Positions 52,355-61,361 are shown, counted from the stretch's first letter. The stretch is 64,000 nucleotides of DNA from Marinobacter maroccanus (GCF_002933275.1 NZ_PSSX01000008.1:96416-160415), one strand, 5' to 3'. Numbers and translations: made by a program. Notes: a model not told the origin generated them from the sequence alone.

Positions 52355-53802
52355 GATGGCCGGCCTCCGTTCTGATCAAGATGCCGCGCCGCCAGATCAT
52401 GCAGGGAACGGCGGGCGGGCACCGGTGCGCTGTGATTCTCGGTCCAGGGGCCGGCCTTTTTCGGCGCCAGCGCCCGGAAGCGTGTCGCAGCCCAGAGAAA
52501 ACTGCGATACAGCGCCGGCCGGGTATTGAGCATCTGCCAGCCACGCCAGATCCACCGCTCCGTCCGGGAATATTTGGCGCCGCCACCTTTCACCTGCTGC
52601 GGCTGCTCCGGATCCTTCACATTTTCCTGGCGCAAGCGTTGCAACAACTCGGGGATCGGTATTTTCACCGGGCACACCTCACCGCAGGCTCCGCACAGAG
52701 AGGAAGCACTGGGGTGGTCCGGGACCTTGTCCAGGCCGGCCATGTGCGGCGTGATGATCTTGCCAATGGGGCCTGGGTAGACCTCGCCGTAGGTGTGGCC
52801 GCCCACCCGGGTATACACCGGGCAGTGGTTCATACAGGCGCCGCAGCGGATGCAGTTCAGGGTCTGGCGCATCTGGGCATCGGCAAAAGCGCCGGTGCGG
52901 CCGTTATCCAGCAGCACCAGGTGCACCTCTTCCGGGCCGTCCAGTTCGTCGGGCTTGCGGGGGCCGGAAATCAGGTTCACGTAGGTGGTAATGGGCTGAC
53001 CCAGGGCTGAGCGGGTCAGCAAGGACACCAGTGGCACCACGTCCCTCAGGTTCGGCACCACTTTTTCGATACCCGTTACCGCAATATGCACCGGCGGCGC
53101 CGTGGTGCTCATCCGGCCGTTACCTTCGTTTTCCACCAGCAGCAAGGTGCCGGTTTCGGCGACGGCGAAGTTCACTCCGGAAACACCCACATCCGCTTCC
53201 ATGAATTTCCGGCGCAGGGTCCGGCGACCAATCTGGATCAGCTGGTTAACGTCTTCGGTCTCCGGCTCGCCCAGTTTGTCGTGGAACAGCTTGGACACCT
53301 GCCGCGCGTTCTTGTGGATCGCCGGCATAATGATGTGGGAGGGCTTTTCGTTGTCGAGCTGAACAATGTATTCCCCCATGTCGGATTCCAGGCATTCAAT
53401 GCCCCGCTCCGCCAGGTAGTCATTCATCTCCATCTCTTCGCTGACCATGGACTTGCCTTTCACCACCTGGCTGCCCTTGCGGGCTTCGATGATGTCGTGC
53501 ACCAGGTTGTTGGCTTCCTCGATGGTCTCTGCCCAGTGAACCTTGATGCCGTTTTCAGTGAGCTTCTGTTCAAGCTGTTCCAGCAAGTCCGGCAGACGGG
53601 ACAGCGCACCAGCCTTGATACGATTCCCCAACTCCCGCAGGCCTTCGCGTTCGTCGGCGTCTGGAAAAGCGTTGGCCCGCTTGGTCATCAGCGAGTCCAT
53701 TGCCACCCGGAAATTTTCGCGCAACTGCCCGTCCGCGAGGGCTTCTTCGGCACGGCCCCGGAAATCCGGGGTCAGTTCGGTAACCGGAATACGCTGGCTC
53801 AT
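52351..53802 (-). CDS. lldF: lactate utilisation protein B (LUD domain and Fe-S)
   Basis: LutB/LldF protein of 483 residues. An LUD domain in the first 300 residues (GSQVVKGKSMVSEEMEMNDYL, GVSGVNFAVAETGTLLLVENEGNGRM) is followed by [4Fe-4S] motifs CIRCGACMNHCPVY and CGACGEVCPV. The true start is ATG at 53802 (MSQRIPVTELTPDF), where it overlaps the lldE stop; the frame remains open upstream as a shadow of lldE. It carries electrons within the L-lactate oxidising complex. Confidence 0.9.
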   Translation of the reverse strand: MSQRIPVTELTPDFRGRAEEALADGQLRENFRVAMDSLMTKRANAFPDADEREGLRELGNRIKAGALSRLPDLLEQLEQKLTENGIKVHWAETIEEANNLVHDIIEARKGSQVVKGKSMVSEEMEMNDYLAERGIECLESDMGEYIVQLDNEKPSHIIMPAIHKNARQVSKLFHDKLGEPETEDVNQLIQIGRRTLRRKFMEADVGVSGVNFAVAETGTLLLVENEGNGRMSTTAPPVHIAVTGIEKVVPNLRDVVPLVSLLTRSALGQPITTYVNLISGPRKPDELDGPEEVHLVLLDNGRTGAFADAQMRQTLNCIRCGACMNHCPVYTRVGGHTYGEVYPGPIGKIITPHMAGLDKVPDHPSASSLCGACGEVCPVKIPIPELLQRLRQENVKDPEQPQQVKGGGAKYSRTERWIWRGWQMLNTRPALYRSFLWAATRFRALAPKKAGPWTENHSAPVPARRSLHDLAARHLDQNGGRPS

Positions 53803-54638
53803 GCCACCTCCCCTGCACTGGCACCATTGATCCGCTCCCACAGGAAACTGGCCAGATGCCGGCCCCGGAAGTTCTGTTTCTGTTTCTCCAGGGAACCGTT
53901 GATGTTCATCAGGCAGCCGCCATCGGCGGTGACCATTTCCACCGCCCCGGAGTCCATCAGCGAGCGGGTCTTGTCTTTGACCATGGCACCTGAGACTTCC
54001 GGCATCCGCACCGAGAAAGTGCCGCCAAACCCGCAGCATTCGCTTTCATGGTCGTGATCGACGCGCTCGACCCCTTCAAGCTGCTGCAGAAGCTCGCGGG
54101 CATGAAGGTGGGTATTCATTTCCCGGCGCGCTGAGCAGGAGGTGTGCAGGGCGATCCTGCTGGGCGCGCCCCGGTCAGCCAGCTGCACCTTGCAGACTTT
54201 CAGCAGAAACTCGGTCAGCTCGAAGGTGCGCTCGGCCAGAGCTTCCACCCGTTTGAGCGTGTCCGGCTCGTCGGCAAACAACGCCGGGTAATGGTGCCGG
54301 AACATCCCGGCACAGGAGCCGGACGGCACCACTACCGGCAGACCCGATCGATCGAGAATGTCCAGCTGTTTGCGTGCCACGGCTTTGGCCTCATCCCGGT
54401 ATCCCGAAGTCCAGGCGGGTTGCCCGCAACAGCTCTGCTCTTGCGGGAAATGCACACGCACACCTTCCCGCTCCAGCAGGCGGATGGCGTCCAGCCCGGC
54501 TTCCGGGAAGAACAGATCCACCACACAGGTACCGAACAGCGTGACCGCTTCCGACTTCTCCGGGTAATGCCGGTCGGCTTCCCGCTCGGGCGATACCCGG
54601 GTGGCATTGGGGGCGGCATCGTAAAACAGTTGGCTCAT
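53799..54638 (-). CDS. lldE: lactate utilisation protein A (CCG domain)
   Basis: LutA/LldE protein of 279 residues with two CCG cysteine-rich domains (FPQEQSCCGQPAWTSGY and SECCGFGGTFSVRMPEVSGAM), like heterodisulfide reductase subunit B. It is the first gene of the lldE-lldF-lldG-dld operon. The palindromic operator at 54678-54694 lies about 40 bases upstream of its start. Together with LldF and LldG it oxidises L-lactate to pyruvate. Confidence 0.9.
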   Translation of the reverse strand: MSQLFYDAAPNATRVSPEREADRHYPEKSEAVTLFGTCVVDLFFPEAGLDAIRLLEREGVRVHFPQEQSCCGQPAWTSGYRDEAKAVARKQLDILDRSGLPVVVPSGSCAGMFRHHYPALFADEPDTLKRVEALAERTFELTEFLLKVCKVQLADRGAPSRIALHTSCSARREMNTHLHARELLQQLEGVERVDHDHESECCGFGGTFSVRMPEVSGAMVKDKTRSLMDSGAVEMVTADGGCLMNINGSLEKQKQNFRGRHLASFLWERINGASAGEVA

Positions 54639-54677
54639 TGATTGCGCCTCAAGACAGTCTCAAACAGAAAAACTTTA

Positions 54678-54694
54678 AATTGGTATTACCAATT
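54678..54694. promoter_or_regulatory. LldR-type operator, site 1 (lactate operon side)
   Basis: AATTGGTATTACCAATT is a nearly perfect 17-base palindrome, the known consensus for FadR-family LldR/PdhR lactate regulators (ATTGGTnnTACCAAT). It lies about 40 bases upstream of lldE and probably overlaps its promoter. Confidence 0.85.
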
Positions 54695-54811
54695 GACATT
54701 GCATAATAACCAAGGTATTCGAGACCGGCTGTCGATGTCAAAATTTTTCGCGGAAGGCTTCACTCTGAACAGCAAACATACATCGGCGCTTGGCCTAGGA
54801 CTTGCTCTGTG

Positions 54812-54830
54812 TTATTGGTATTACCAATAA
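54812..54830. promoter_or_regulatory. LldR-type operator, site 2 (regulator side)
   Basis: TTATTGGTATTACCAATAA repeats the core of site 1, ATTGGTATTACCAAT, exactly. It ends 25 bases before the start of the regulator, so it is placed for autoregulation. The centres of the two sites are about 135 bases apart. Confidence 0.85.
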
Positions 54831-54855
54831 ATTCTAAGACAGGAAATTCTTTCTT

Positions 54856-55632
54856 ATGGACGTCGGGCATATCGCGCCTCGCAGACTCGCGGACACCATC
54901 GTGGAACAACTGGAAACCATGATTCTGGAAGGCGCCCTGCAACCGGGCGAACGGCTTCCCCCGGAACGGGTCTTGTCAGAGCAGTTCGGGGTGTCCCGCC
55001 CTTCCCTGCGGGAGGCCATTCAGCGGCTGACCGCCAAAGGCCTTTTGATCAGCCGTCAGGGCGGCGGCAACTATGTCACCGAATCCCTCGGTGGGAGTTT
55101 CAGCGATCCGCTGATTCCTCTGCTTGAAAACCGGCCAGACGCGCAGCGGGATCTGCTGGAGTTTCGTCGCACCCTGGAAGCAGACTGTGCCTACTATGCA
55201 GCCCTGCGCGCGACGGAGGTTGACAGGGCACACCTGAAAACCGCCTATGAGGCGCTTCAGGCCTGCTATAGCAAAGATAAAGATCGGGATCTGGAAGCCG
55301 AGGGCGCCGCCGATGCTCGCTTTCATCTGGCGATTGCCGAAGCGAGCCATAACGTCATTCTTCTGCACACCATCCGAAACCTGTTCAACATGCTGAAAAG
55401 CAACGTGGTTACCAACATCGGCGGCATGTATCAGAGAGAGGCGGAAACCCGGCAGGGGCTGGTGGAACAGCACCGGATGCTGTACGAAGCCATCACCGAA
55501 GGACGGGCCGAGGAAGCCCGGGAGCTGGCCGGCAAGCACATCCAGTATGTCCAGCAGGTGCTTTCAGAACGCAGTGAGAGCCACCGCCGACTTGAGCGAT
55601 CCCTGCGGAGGGACAAGCTCGCCCGATCATGA
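54856..55632 (+). CDS. lldR: FadR-family lactate-responsive regulator
   Basis: GntR/FadR-type repressor of 258 residues. The winged helix (LADTIVEQLETMILEGALQPGERLPPERVLSEQFGVSRPSLREAIQRLTAKGLL) is followed by an FCD effector domain (LLEFRRTLEADCAYYAALRAT, ADARFHLAIAEASHNVILLHTIRNLF, with metal-binding Asp/His). It is divergent from lldE and has matching operators on both sides. Repression relieved by lactate is the known behaviour of this family. Confidence 0.9.
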   Translation: MDVGHIAPRRLADTIVEQLETMILEGALQPGERLPPERVLSEQFGVSRPSLREAIQRLTAKGLLISRQGGGNYVTESLGGSFSDPLIPLLENRPDAQRDLLEFRRTLEADCAYYAALRATEVDRAHLKTAYEALQACYSKDKDRDLEAEGAADARFHLAIAEASHNVILLHTIRNLFNMLKSNVVTNIGGMYQREAETRQGLVEQHRMLYEAITEGRAEEARELAGKHIQYVQQVLSERSESHRRLERSLRRDKLARS

Positions 55633-55665
55633 CTTGCTCGATCCTGAAAGGAAGCGATCAGAGTC

Positions 55666-56406
55666 TCAGAGCAGTCGATTGATCTCCTTCCATAACCTGC
55701 GATAGGCGTCGGCGGCCACTGAGCTGGGCGCAAGCAGCTCCACCGGTGTGCCTTCCTCACCCATCTTCTCCACCACACTGGCGTTCGGGATGATGGTCTT
55801 AAGGCCTTTGGGCAGGATTTCATCCTGGGCGTTAATCAGTTCCCGATGAAGACCCTTCCGGCGGTCTGCCATGGAATAAAACGGGTGGAGCTTGCCCGGC
55901 TTCAGCTTCTTGTCCTTGGCAAACTCCAGCAACTGCTTCCAGCTGTTCAGGGACAGCCAGGTGGGAATCACCGGCACAAACACCTCGTCCGCCGCTTTCA
56001 GCACCTGTTCGGAAAGTCGGGACAGCGAAGGCGGGCAATCCAGTATCACCAGGCTGGTTTCTTCGGACAGCGGCGCCAGCCACTGCTTGATCAGGTTGCT
56101 GCCATCCTCCTGGTCCAGTTTCACATCGAGGTTACGGAAACTGGTGTGGGAGGGAATGAAATCCAGGTTTTCGTAGTCGCTCTCGTGAATGAATTCGGCG
56201 ATGGGGGTTTTGCCCTTGAGCAACTGCGATAACTTGTGCCCTTTCACCTCTTCAGCACCGGCCAGATACCAGCTCGATGCGCCCTGGGGATCCAGGTCCC
56301 ACAGCAGGGTTGAATACCCGGCCTGGCTCGCCAGATAGGCGATGTTCACGGCAGCGGCGGTTTTACCGACACCGCCCTTCAGGCTATAAAACGCAATGGT
56401 CCTCAT
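55666..56406 (-). CDS. orphan ParA-family ATPase
   Basis: Deviant Walker A ATPase of 246 residues: FYSLKGGVGKTAAAVNIAYLA at the N-terminus, LWDLDPQGASSWYL (Walker A-prime) and VILDCPPSLSRLSEQVL (Walker B). It lacks a helix-turn-helix. No parB or partition site is adjacent, so it is more likely a positioning ATPase or a chromosome-encoded MinD-like protein than a plasmid partition factor. ATG at 56406 starts the beta strand before the P-loop. A terminator lies just upstream, so it has its own promoter or depends on read-through. Confidence 0.85.
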   Translation of the reverse strand: MRTIAFYSLKGGVGKTAAAVNIAYLASQAGYSTLLWDLDPQGASSWYLAGAEEVKGHKLSQLLKGKTPIAEFIHESDYENLDFIPSHTSFRNLDVKLDQEDGSNLIKQWLAPLSEETSLVILDCPPSLSRLSEQVLKAADEVFVPVIPTWLSLNSWKQLLEFAKDKKLKPGKLHPFYSMADRRKGLHRELINAQDEILPKGLKTIIPNASVVEKMGEEGTPVELLAPSSVAADAYRRLWKEINRLL

Positions 56407-56432
56407 CCTGTCAGATCCTTTTTTCCAGGCAT

Positions 56433-56457
56433 AAAAAAACCGGGGAAGTCCCCGGTT
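56433..56457 (-). terminator. rho-independent terminator downstream of the methyltransferase gene
   Basis: On the minus strand AACCGGGGA and TCCCCGGTT pair across a two-base loop and are followed by a run of Ts. It separates the methyltransferase transcript from the ParA gene. Confidence 0.8.
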
Positions 56458-56573
56458 AAAGCATTCACACGATGCACAACACAATGCATGTCGTCCTGAT
56501 GAGTTCTCAGGCTAAGCTTTTCCGGTGACAGTTTGATGACAGCCTCCAGGCCGTCCTCAAAATTTTCGCATCC

Positions 56574-57329
56574 TTACTGACTTACTTTCTCCCAGACTGT
56601 CAGCTCGGAGAAGCTGTGCTGGAACTTGTTCCTTGTCTCCCTGATGACAAACGGCAGGCTCCAGGGTTCAAACAACAGCCGGAAATGGGGCGCCAGCATT
56701 TCCTTGAGGCCGTCGAACGTCGAGAAATCTTCACCGTCCTTCTTGAACCCGCCAACCCAGTGTTCCTTCGGCGTGTACTCCTCCAGCCAGGTATAAGGTG
56801 AGGCAATCACCAGAAGCCCGAGCTCGTTGATCCGCTCATGGATGGTCTCCAGAAACAGCGATGGCTGGTACAGCCGATCGATCAGATTTCCCGCGAGTAT
56901 CAGATCATACCCGGTGAACTGCGATGGCAGATCGCAGGCATCGCCCTGATGAAAGGCCACACGGTCAGCGGCCTCTTCCAGCCCGAGGGAGGCGAGACTC
57001 TGGTCCTGGAAGGTCACCAGCTCGCCCTCTTCCGGACGGGCATAACGCACGCGTTTGTCTCGGGCCACTTCCTGACACTTGTTGACGAACGCGTTGGAAA
57101 AATCGATGCCGTCCACGTGCCGGAAATGCCGGGCCAGCTCAAAGCTGGTACGGCCAACGGCGCAGCCGATATCCAGCGCACGATCCAGGGGCCGGCCATC
57201 CATGGCATGCATGGCGGCATCCGCCAGCGCCTTGGGGAAGTTGGCCTCACCATGCCACCGTTCGCCAAAGTGAAATTCCAGGTATTGGGCGAGGGTGGTG
57301 TCGTTTTCATAGTACGCGGTTTGCTGCAA
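56574..57329 (-). CDS. stand-alone methyltransferase like the OvoA C-terminal (4-mercaptohistidine N1-methyltransferase) domain
   Basis: SAM-dependent methyltransferase of 251 residues. The SAM loop is ALDIGCAVGRTSFELA, and DGIDFSNAFV follows. The N-terminal YYENDTTLAQYLEFHFGERWHGEANFP and the C-terminal IRETRNKFQHSFSELTVWEK match the methyltransferase domain that is normally fused behind the sulfoxide synthase in OvoA, the ovothiol-forming enzyme. Here it is alone; no sulfoxide synthase gene is in the window. It may complete ovothiol synthesis with a partner encoded elsewhere, or methylate another imidazole. Confidence 0.82.
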   Translation of the reverse strand: MQQTAYYENDTTLAQYLEFHFGERWHGEANFPKALADAAMHAMDGRPLDRALDIGCAVGRTSFELARHFRHVDGIDFSNAFVNKCQEVARDKRVRYARPEEGELVTFQDQSLASLGLEEAADRVAFHQGDACDLPSQFTGYDLILAGNLIDRLYQPSLFLETIHERINELGLLVIASPYTWLEEYTPKEHWVGGFKKDGEDFSTFDGLKEMLAPHFRLLFEPWSLPFVIRETRNKFQHSFSELTVWEKVSQ

Positions 57330-57366
57330 TGGAATTCTCCTACCCTGAATGGTTCAACGACTACCT

Positions 57367-58197
57367 CTAGCGTAACAGGAAGTTGCCAATACCCTGATCA
57401 ATAACCGCCTCTTCCGACCGGTCCTTGAGCGGCACCCCGGAAACCTTCTTCCGGCGCGCCGCCCTGAGCAGGTACATCAGACGCCTGCTCGCCTCCCCGC
57501 ATGAAAGCCCCGCCGGCCGGATATTCGATATGCAGTTTCGGCTGGCATCGGTCAGCCCTGGCCCCGGCTGCCAGGTCAGGTAAAGTCCCAGGCTGTCCGG
57601 AGAGCTCAGGCCCGGGCGTTCGCCAATCAGCACCACCACGCAACGGGCGTTGAGGCGGTGGCCAACATCATCCCCGATCGCAACCCTCCCCTGAGAGACA
57701 ACAACCAGCGGGGCCAGTTCCCAGGGCTGATCATCGGTTTCGAGATCCGTCAGTAGTGCCTCGAGAAAACCGACGGCGTTTTCCTGGACGCCATAGGAGG
57801 ACAGGCCGTCTGCAATCACCAGAGCCAGGTCCACGGGCGAGTCACCGGTGTGACCCAGACGATCCAGCGCCTCACAGGACGGTTGGCTGAGTCTGCGGCC
57901 AAGATCGGGGCGCTGAAGATATGTGATTCGGTCGCAGGCCTGGCTTTGCAGGTGAACCGGATCATGTCGTAAAAGCGTTTTCCTGCTCCCGGTCAGTTCT
58001 TTCAGATCGGCCATCAGCCGATCCGTGTCCAGCGGCAGGTGCACGGCATCGCGGGCCTGGGCATGGGCCAGTTGAAACGCCAGCATCTCCTGCGTGGGCA
58101 GGCTGATGCCTGCCCGGCCAAGTCCAATCCGGGCATCGGTCCAGGCCGAAAGCCGGCGCCAGGGATTCTCGGTTACAGCCAGCTTACGCTCAGTCAT
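57367..58197 (-). CDS. eutC: ethanolamine ammonia-lyase small subunit
   Basis: EutC of 276 residues, the light chain that with EutB binds adenosylcobalamin and converts ethanolamine to acetaldehyde and ammonia. Key segments: ARIGLGRAGISLPTQEMLAFQLAHAQARDAVH, VIADGLSSYGVQ and IGERPGLSSPDSLGLYLTWQPGPGLTDASRNCISNIRP. ATG at 58197 overlaps the eutB stop by eight bases; the longer open frame is a shadow of eutB. No shell-protein genes are nearby. Confidence 0.92.
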   Translation of the reverse strand: MTERKLAVTENPWRRLSAWTDARIGLGRAGISLPTQEMLAFQLAHAQARDAVHLPLDTDRLMADLKELTGSRKTLLRHDPVHLQSQACDRITYLQRPDLGRRLSQPSCEALDRLGHTGDSPVDLALVIADGLSSYGVQENAVGFLEALLTDLETDDQPWELAPLVVVSQGRVAIGDDVGHRLNARCVVVLIGERPGLSSPDSLGLYLTWQPGPGLTDASRNCISNIRPAGLSCGEASRRLMYLLRAARRKKVSGVPLKDRSEEAVIDQGIGNFLLR

Positions 58198-59593
58198 TAC
58201 CGTGGCCCTCCGGTAACCGGGCCAGGCTTTCCCGGAAGGCTTCCGGTAATCCATCGGCGGGAACCTTGCCTTCGCCATCCCGGAAAATCTGCATACGGGT
58301 GAGCCACTGTTCGAATTCCGGCGCCGGCCGTTTGTCGAGCACCCGGCGAACGTAAAGGGCATCGTGAAACGAGGTGGTCTGGTAGTTCAGCATGATGTCG
58401 TCGGAGCCGGGTATGCCCATGATGAAGTTACAGCCGGCCACCCCCAGCAGGGTGAGCAGGTTGTCCATATCGTTCTGGTCGGCCTCGGCATGGTTGGTGT
58501 AGCAGATATCACACCCCATGGGCAGACCCAGCAACTTGCCACAAAAATGGTCCTCCAACCCCGCCCGAGTGATCTCCTTGCCGTCAAACAGGTATTCCGG
58601 GCCGATAAACCCGACCACCGTATTCACCAGCAGCGGCTCGAATTTCCGGGCCACCGCGTAAGCCCTGGCCTCGCAGGTCTGCTGATCGACACCGTGATGG
58701 GCATCGGCCGACAGCGAGCTGCCCTGGCCGGTCTCGAAATACATCACGTTACGACCAACGGCACCCCGATTCAGCGAGAGAGCCGCATCCCTGGCCTCGG
58801 CCAGGGTGGCCAGATCAAACCCGAAACTGCGGTTAGTGGCCTCGGTACCGCCTATGGACTGGAATACCAGATCCACCGGCGCCTTCTGCTCGATGGCTTC
58901 CAGGGTGTTGGTCACATGGGTCAGCACACAGGACTGAGTGGGAATCTCATATTTTCGAATCACCTCATCCATCAACTGCAACAGGCGGACACTCTGGGCC
59001 ACGTTGTCCGTAGCAGGGTTGATCCCGATCACCGCATCACCGCTGCCATACAGCAAACCGTCCAGGATACTGGCCGCAATGCCCGTAATGTCGTCGGTCG
59101 GATGGTTGGGTTGGAGGCGAGTCGACATCCGGCCGGGCAGACCTATGGTGCTTCGAAAGGCGGTCTGGACCCGGCATTTGGCCGCCACCAGAATCAGGTC
59201 CTGGTTGCGCATGATCTTGGACACAGCCGCGGCCATCTCCGGAGTAATGCCAGCCCGGACGCTCGCGAGCATCTCCGGCGTGGCAAGGTCGCTGAGCAGC
59301 CAGTTCCGGAAATCGCCAACGGTAAGATGGGAAACCGGCTCAAACGCCTCGGAATCATGATCATCCAGAATCAGACGGGTGATTTCATCCTGGTCGTAGG
59401 GGATGAGCGCTTCATTCAGAAAGGTTTTCAGGGGCAAGTCCGCCAGGGCCATCTGGGCCACCACCCGCTCCTCGGCGGTGTGCGCAATGACACCCGCCAG
59501 GCGATCACCGGAGCGCGCCGGCGTGGCTTTCGCCATCAATTCCGCCAGCGTTGCGAACTGCCAGCGCCGGCCACCCAGACTGTAGCGATACAT
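58190..59593 (-). CDS. eutB: ethanolamine ammonia-lyase large subunit
   Basis: EutB of 467 residues, the catalytic TIM-barrel chain. MYRYSLGGRRWQFATLAELMAKATP, INPATDNVAQSVRLLQLMDEVI, PTQSCVLTHVTNTLEAIEQKAPVDLVFQSIGGTEATNRSFG and CDICYTNHAEADQNDMDNLLTLLGVAGCNFIMGIPGSDDIMLNYQTTSFHD are typical. It precedes eutC with an eight-base overlap. No permease, regulator or carboxysome-like genes are beside it, so this is the minimal, compartment-free form used to get nitrogen or carbon from ethanolamine. Confidence 0.93.
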   Translation of the reverse strand: MYRYSLGGRRWQFATLAELMAKATPARSGDRLAGVIAHTAEERVVAQMALADLPLKTFLNEALIPYDQDEITRLILDDHDSEAFEPVSHLTVGDFRNWLLSDLATPEMLASVRAGITPEMAAAVSKIMRNQDLILVAAKCRVQTAFRSTIGLPGRMSTRLQPNHPTDDITGIAASILDGLLYGSGDAVIGINPATDNVAQSVRLLQLMDEVIRKYEIPTQSCVLTHVTNTLEAIEQKAPVDLVFQSIGGTEATNRSFGFDLATLAEARDAALSLNRGAVGRNVMYFETGQGSSLSADAHHGVDQQTCEARAYAVARKFEPLLVNTVVGFIGPEYLFDGKEITRAGLEDHFCGKLLGLPMGCDICYTNHAEADQNDMDNLLTLLGVAGCNFIMGIPGSDDIMLNYQTTSFHDALYVRRVLDKRPAPEFEQWLTRMQIFRDGEGKVPADGLPEAFRESLARLPEGHGND

Positions 59594-59661
59594 TACCCTC
59601 TCCCTGAGACCGTTGTTCTACTATCTTAGGTGAATATCACCCAGACAGATCAACTGCCGGA

Positions 59662-60528
59662 TTATGAACCTGTGCCACGGCCAGTTCGGAGCAATCCCGC
59701 GAGCCAGCCAGTCAGGTCAGGATAGGCGTCCAGATTCAGCACGAATTCTTGCCCACGGGCCGCACAGTTCAGGTAACACCAGGGTGACTTGAGCTGCCAG
59801 CGGTCCGTTTTGGTGTGATAGCTCAGGGGCGGACGGTCATCGCCCGGATAAAAAGCAGCAGGCAGGCGCCACCGGGTGGGCAGCCGGCTGTGCGGATCGG
59901 TCAGGACCAGCTCATCCCTCAGTTTCGGGAACACACCACTGCCGGAAAAGACCTCCGCGCCGGTTGGCAACTGACAGGCAATGGAAGATTCATAGAGCGT
60001 GTTGCCGGCGTCTGGCTGGCCGTGGAAGTGGGGATGGTATCGGGCCCAGGGCAAGGCGCACGGCGCCAGCTCATCAATGGTGTGGATCTGGCCAACATGC
60101 AGCCAGCCCCAGATAGCATGAAACGGTCGCGAGCCGGGCACAAACCGCCAGCGCCGGTTATGCATTTCAGCGCGGCGGAAAACCCCGAAGAACAGGAACA
60201 GATCTCCGGGCTCAACTCCCTGATTACGCAAATGCCCCTGGGCCGAACCGGTCTGGCCCAAAACCGGTCGCCAGCCCTCTTGTCGCGGGTAGGCACCCGC
60301 CATCAGATCCGGGTCCAGGTGGGCGCCGTGTCCGCCACGAATTCGGCCACCAGAAAGATCCCGGGCAATCTTGCCCAGCCGGCGTTGCTCGAAGAGGACA
60401 TTGTCATAGCGGATTCGGGACTGGGAGTCCGGAATCGGCAACACACACAGGGCATCGTCCGGTAACACCGGACTGGGACAACCACCGGCGGAAGAATCGA
60501 ATCCCTTCCGGCTCAGAATAAGTCGCAT
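59662..60528 (-). CDS. Nmad3-like (nucleotide-modification-associated domain 3) protein
   Basis: Protein of 288 residues beginning MRLILSRKGFDSSAGGCPSP and continuing with LPIPD, HLDPDL, a GDLFLFFGVFRR strand and WLHVGQIHTID. This pattern matches the Nmad3 domain, found in proteins associated with modified DNA or nucleotides, mostly in phages and mobile islands but also alone in chromosomes. No signal peptide or membrane segment. It is a single minus-strand gene with no obvious DNA-modification partner. The family label is from recognition of the N-terminal block and is not certain. Confidence 0.7.
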   Translation of the reverse strand: MRLILSRKGFDSSAGGCPSPVLPDDALCVLPIPDSQSRIRYDNVLFEQRRLGKIARDLSGGRIRGGHGAHLDPDLMAGAYPRQEGWRPVLGQTGSAQGHLRNQGVEPGDLFLFFGVFRRAEMHNRRWRFVPGSRPFHAIWGWLHVGQIHTIDELAPCALPWARYHPHFHGQPDAGNTLYESSIACQLPTGAEVFSGSGVFPKLRDELVLTDPHSRLPTRWRLPAAFYPGDDRPPLSYHTKTDRWQLKSPWCYLNCAARGQEFVLNLDAYPDLTGWLAGLLRTGRGTGS

Positions 60529-60625
60529 GGCATCACTCGAAAAGCATGAAGGCTGAACGGGCGGTAAATGCTATCTTAGAAAAAACAAAAATGCGCGAAT
60601 GCCACACAGCGGAACCGCCAACATC

Positions 60626-61255
60626 ATGAGAATTGTCTGCATCTCCGACACCCACAGCATGCACCGCCAGATTGAGGTGCCCGAGGGTGACCTGCTGATT
60701 CACGCCGGCGACTGCCTGGGTGTCGGCACCCTGGACGAACTGGAGGATCTGGATCTCTGGTTCGCTGAACTTCCCCACCGCAATAAGATTCTGATTGCCG
60801 GCAACCACGACTGGTGCTTCCAGGATGAGACGGCCGAAGCCCGGGAACTGGTACGGCACGCCCATTACCTGCAGGACAGCCCGGTGGAACTCGAAGGTCT
60901 CAAGTTCTGGGGCAGCCCATGGACGCCGACGTTCTTCAACTGGGCGTTCAATCTGGAACGGGGTGATGCCCTTGCCGAGCGGTGGGCACAAATACCCGAA
61001 GACACCGATGTGTTGATCACCCACGGCCCTCCCGCCGGCATTCTGGACAAAATTATTTCACCCACCGGCATTGTTCGCCCCGGTTGCGACGACCTGGCTG
61101 AACGGGTGGCCAGACTGACCCTGAAGCTGCACATCTTCGGTCACATTCATGAGGGTTACGGCCAGGAACAGATTGGCGACTGTCTCCACGTGAATGCCAG
61201 CACCTGCAATGACCGTTTCCAGCCACTGAACCCGCCGATTGTGATCGATCTTTAG
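60626..61255 (+). CDS. calcineurin-like metallophosphoesterase
   Basis: Protein of 209 residues with the complete metallophosphoesterase motif series: CISDTHSMH, HAGDCLGVG, AGNHDWCF, ITHGPPAGILD and FGHIHEGYGQ. The GDC in place of GDx-type loop and the short length match the UPF0046/MPPED1-like group. ATG at 60626 begins directly at the first strand; an ATG at 60599 would add nine residues. Phosphodiesterase or phosphatase activity in the cytoplasm is likely; the substrate is unknown. Confidence 0.85.
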   Translation: MRIVCISDTHSMHRQIEVPEGDLLIHAGDCLGVGTLDELEDLDLWFAELPHRNKILIAGNHDWCFQDETAEARELVRHAHYLQDSPVELEGLKFWGSPWTPTFFNWAFNLERGDALAERWAQIPEDTDVLITHGPPAGILDKIISPTGIVRPGCDDLAERVARLTLKLHIFGHIHEGYGQEQIGDCLHVNASTCNDRFQPLNPPIVIDL

Positions 61256-61361
61256 CCTGGTCAATACCTTCATAAAACTCACATCCCCTCGTCACAGTCC
61301 CCTTGCAGACTGAGGTGGGCCGCGTGCCCTCAACCTCTATCAAGGAATCAGGGACAGAACG

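Noticed and set aside
58364..59629. 421-codon open frame on the + strand over eutB
   Set aside because: Antisense shadow of a well-conserved EutB; composition typical of reverse-strand GC-rich frames.
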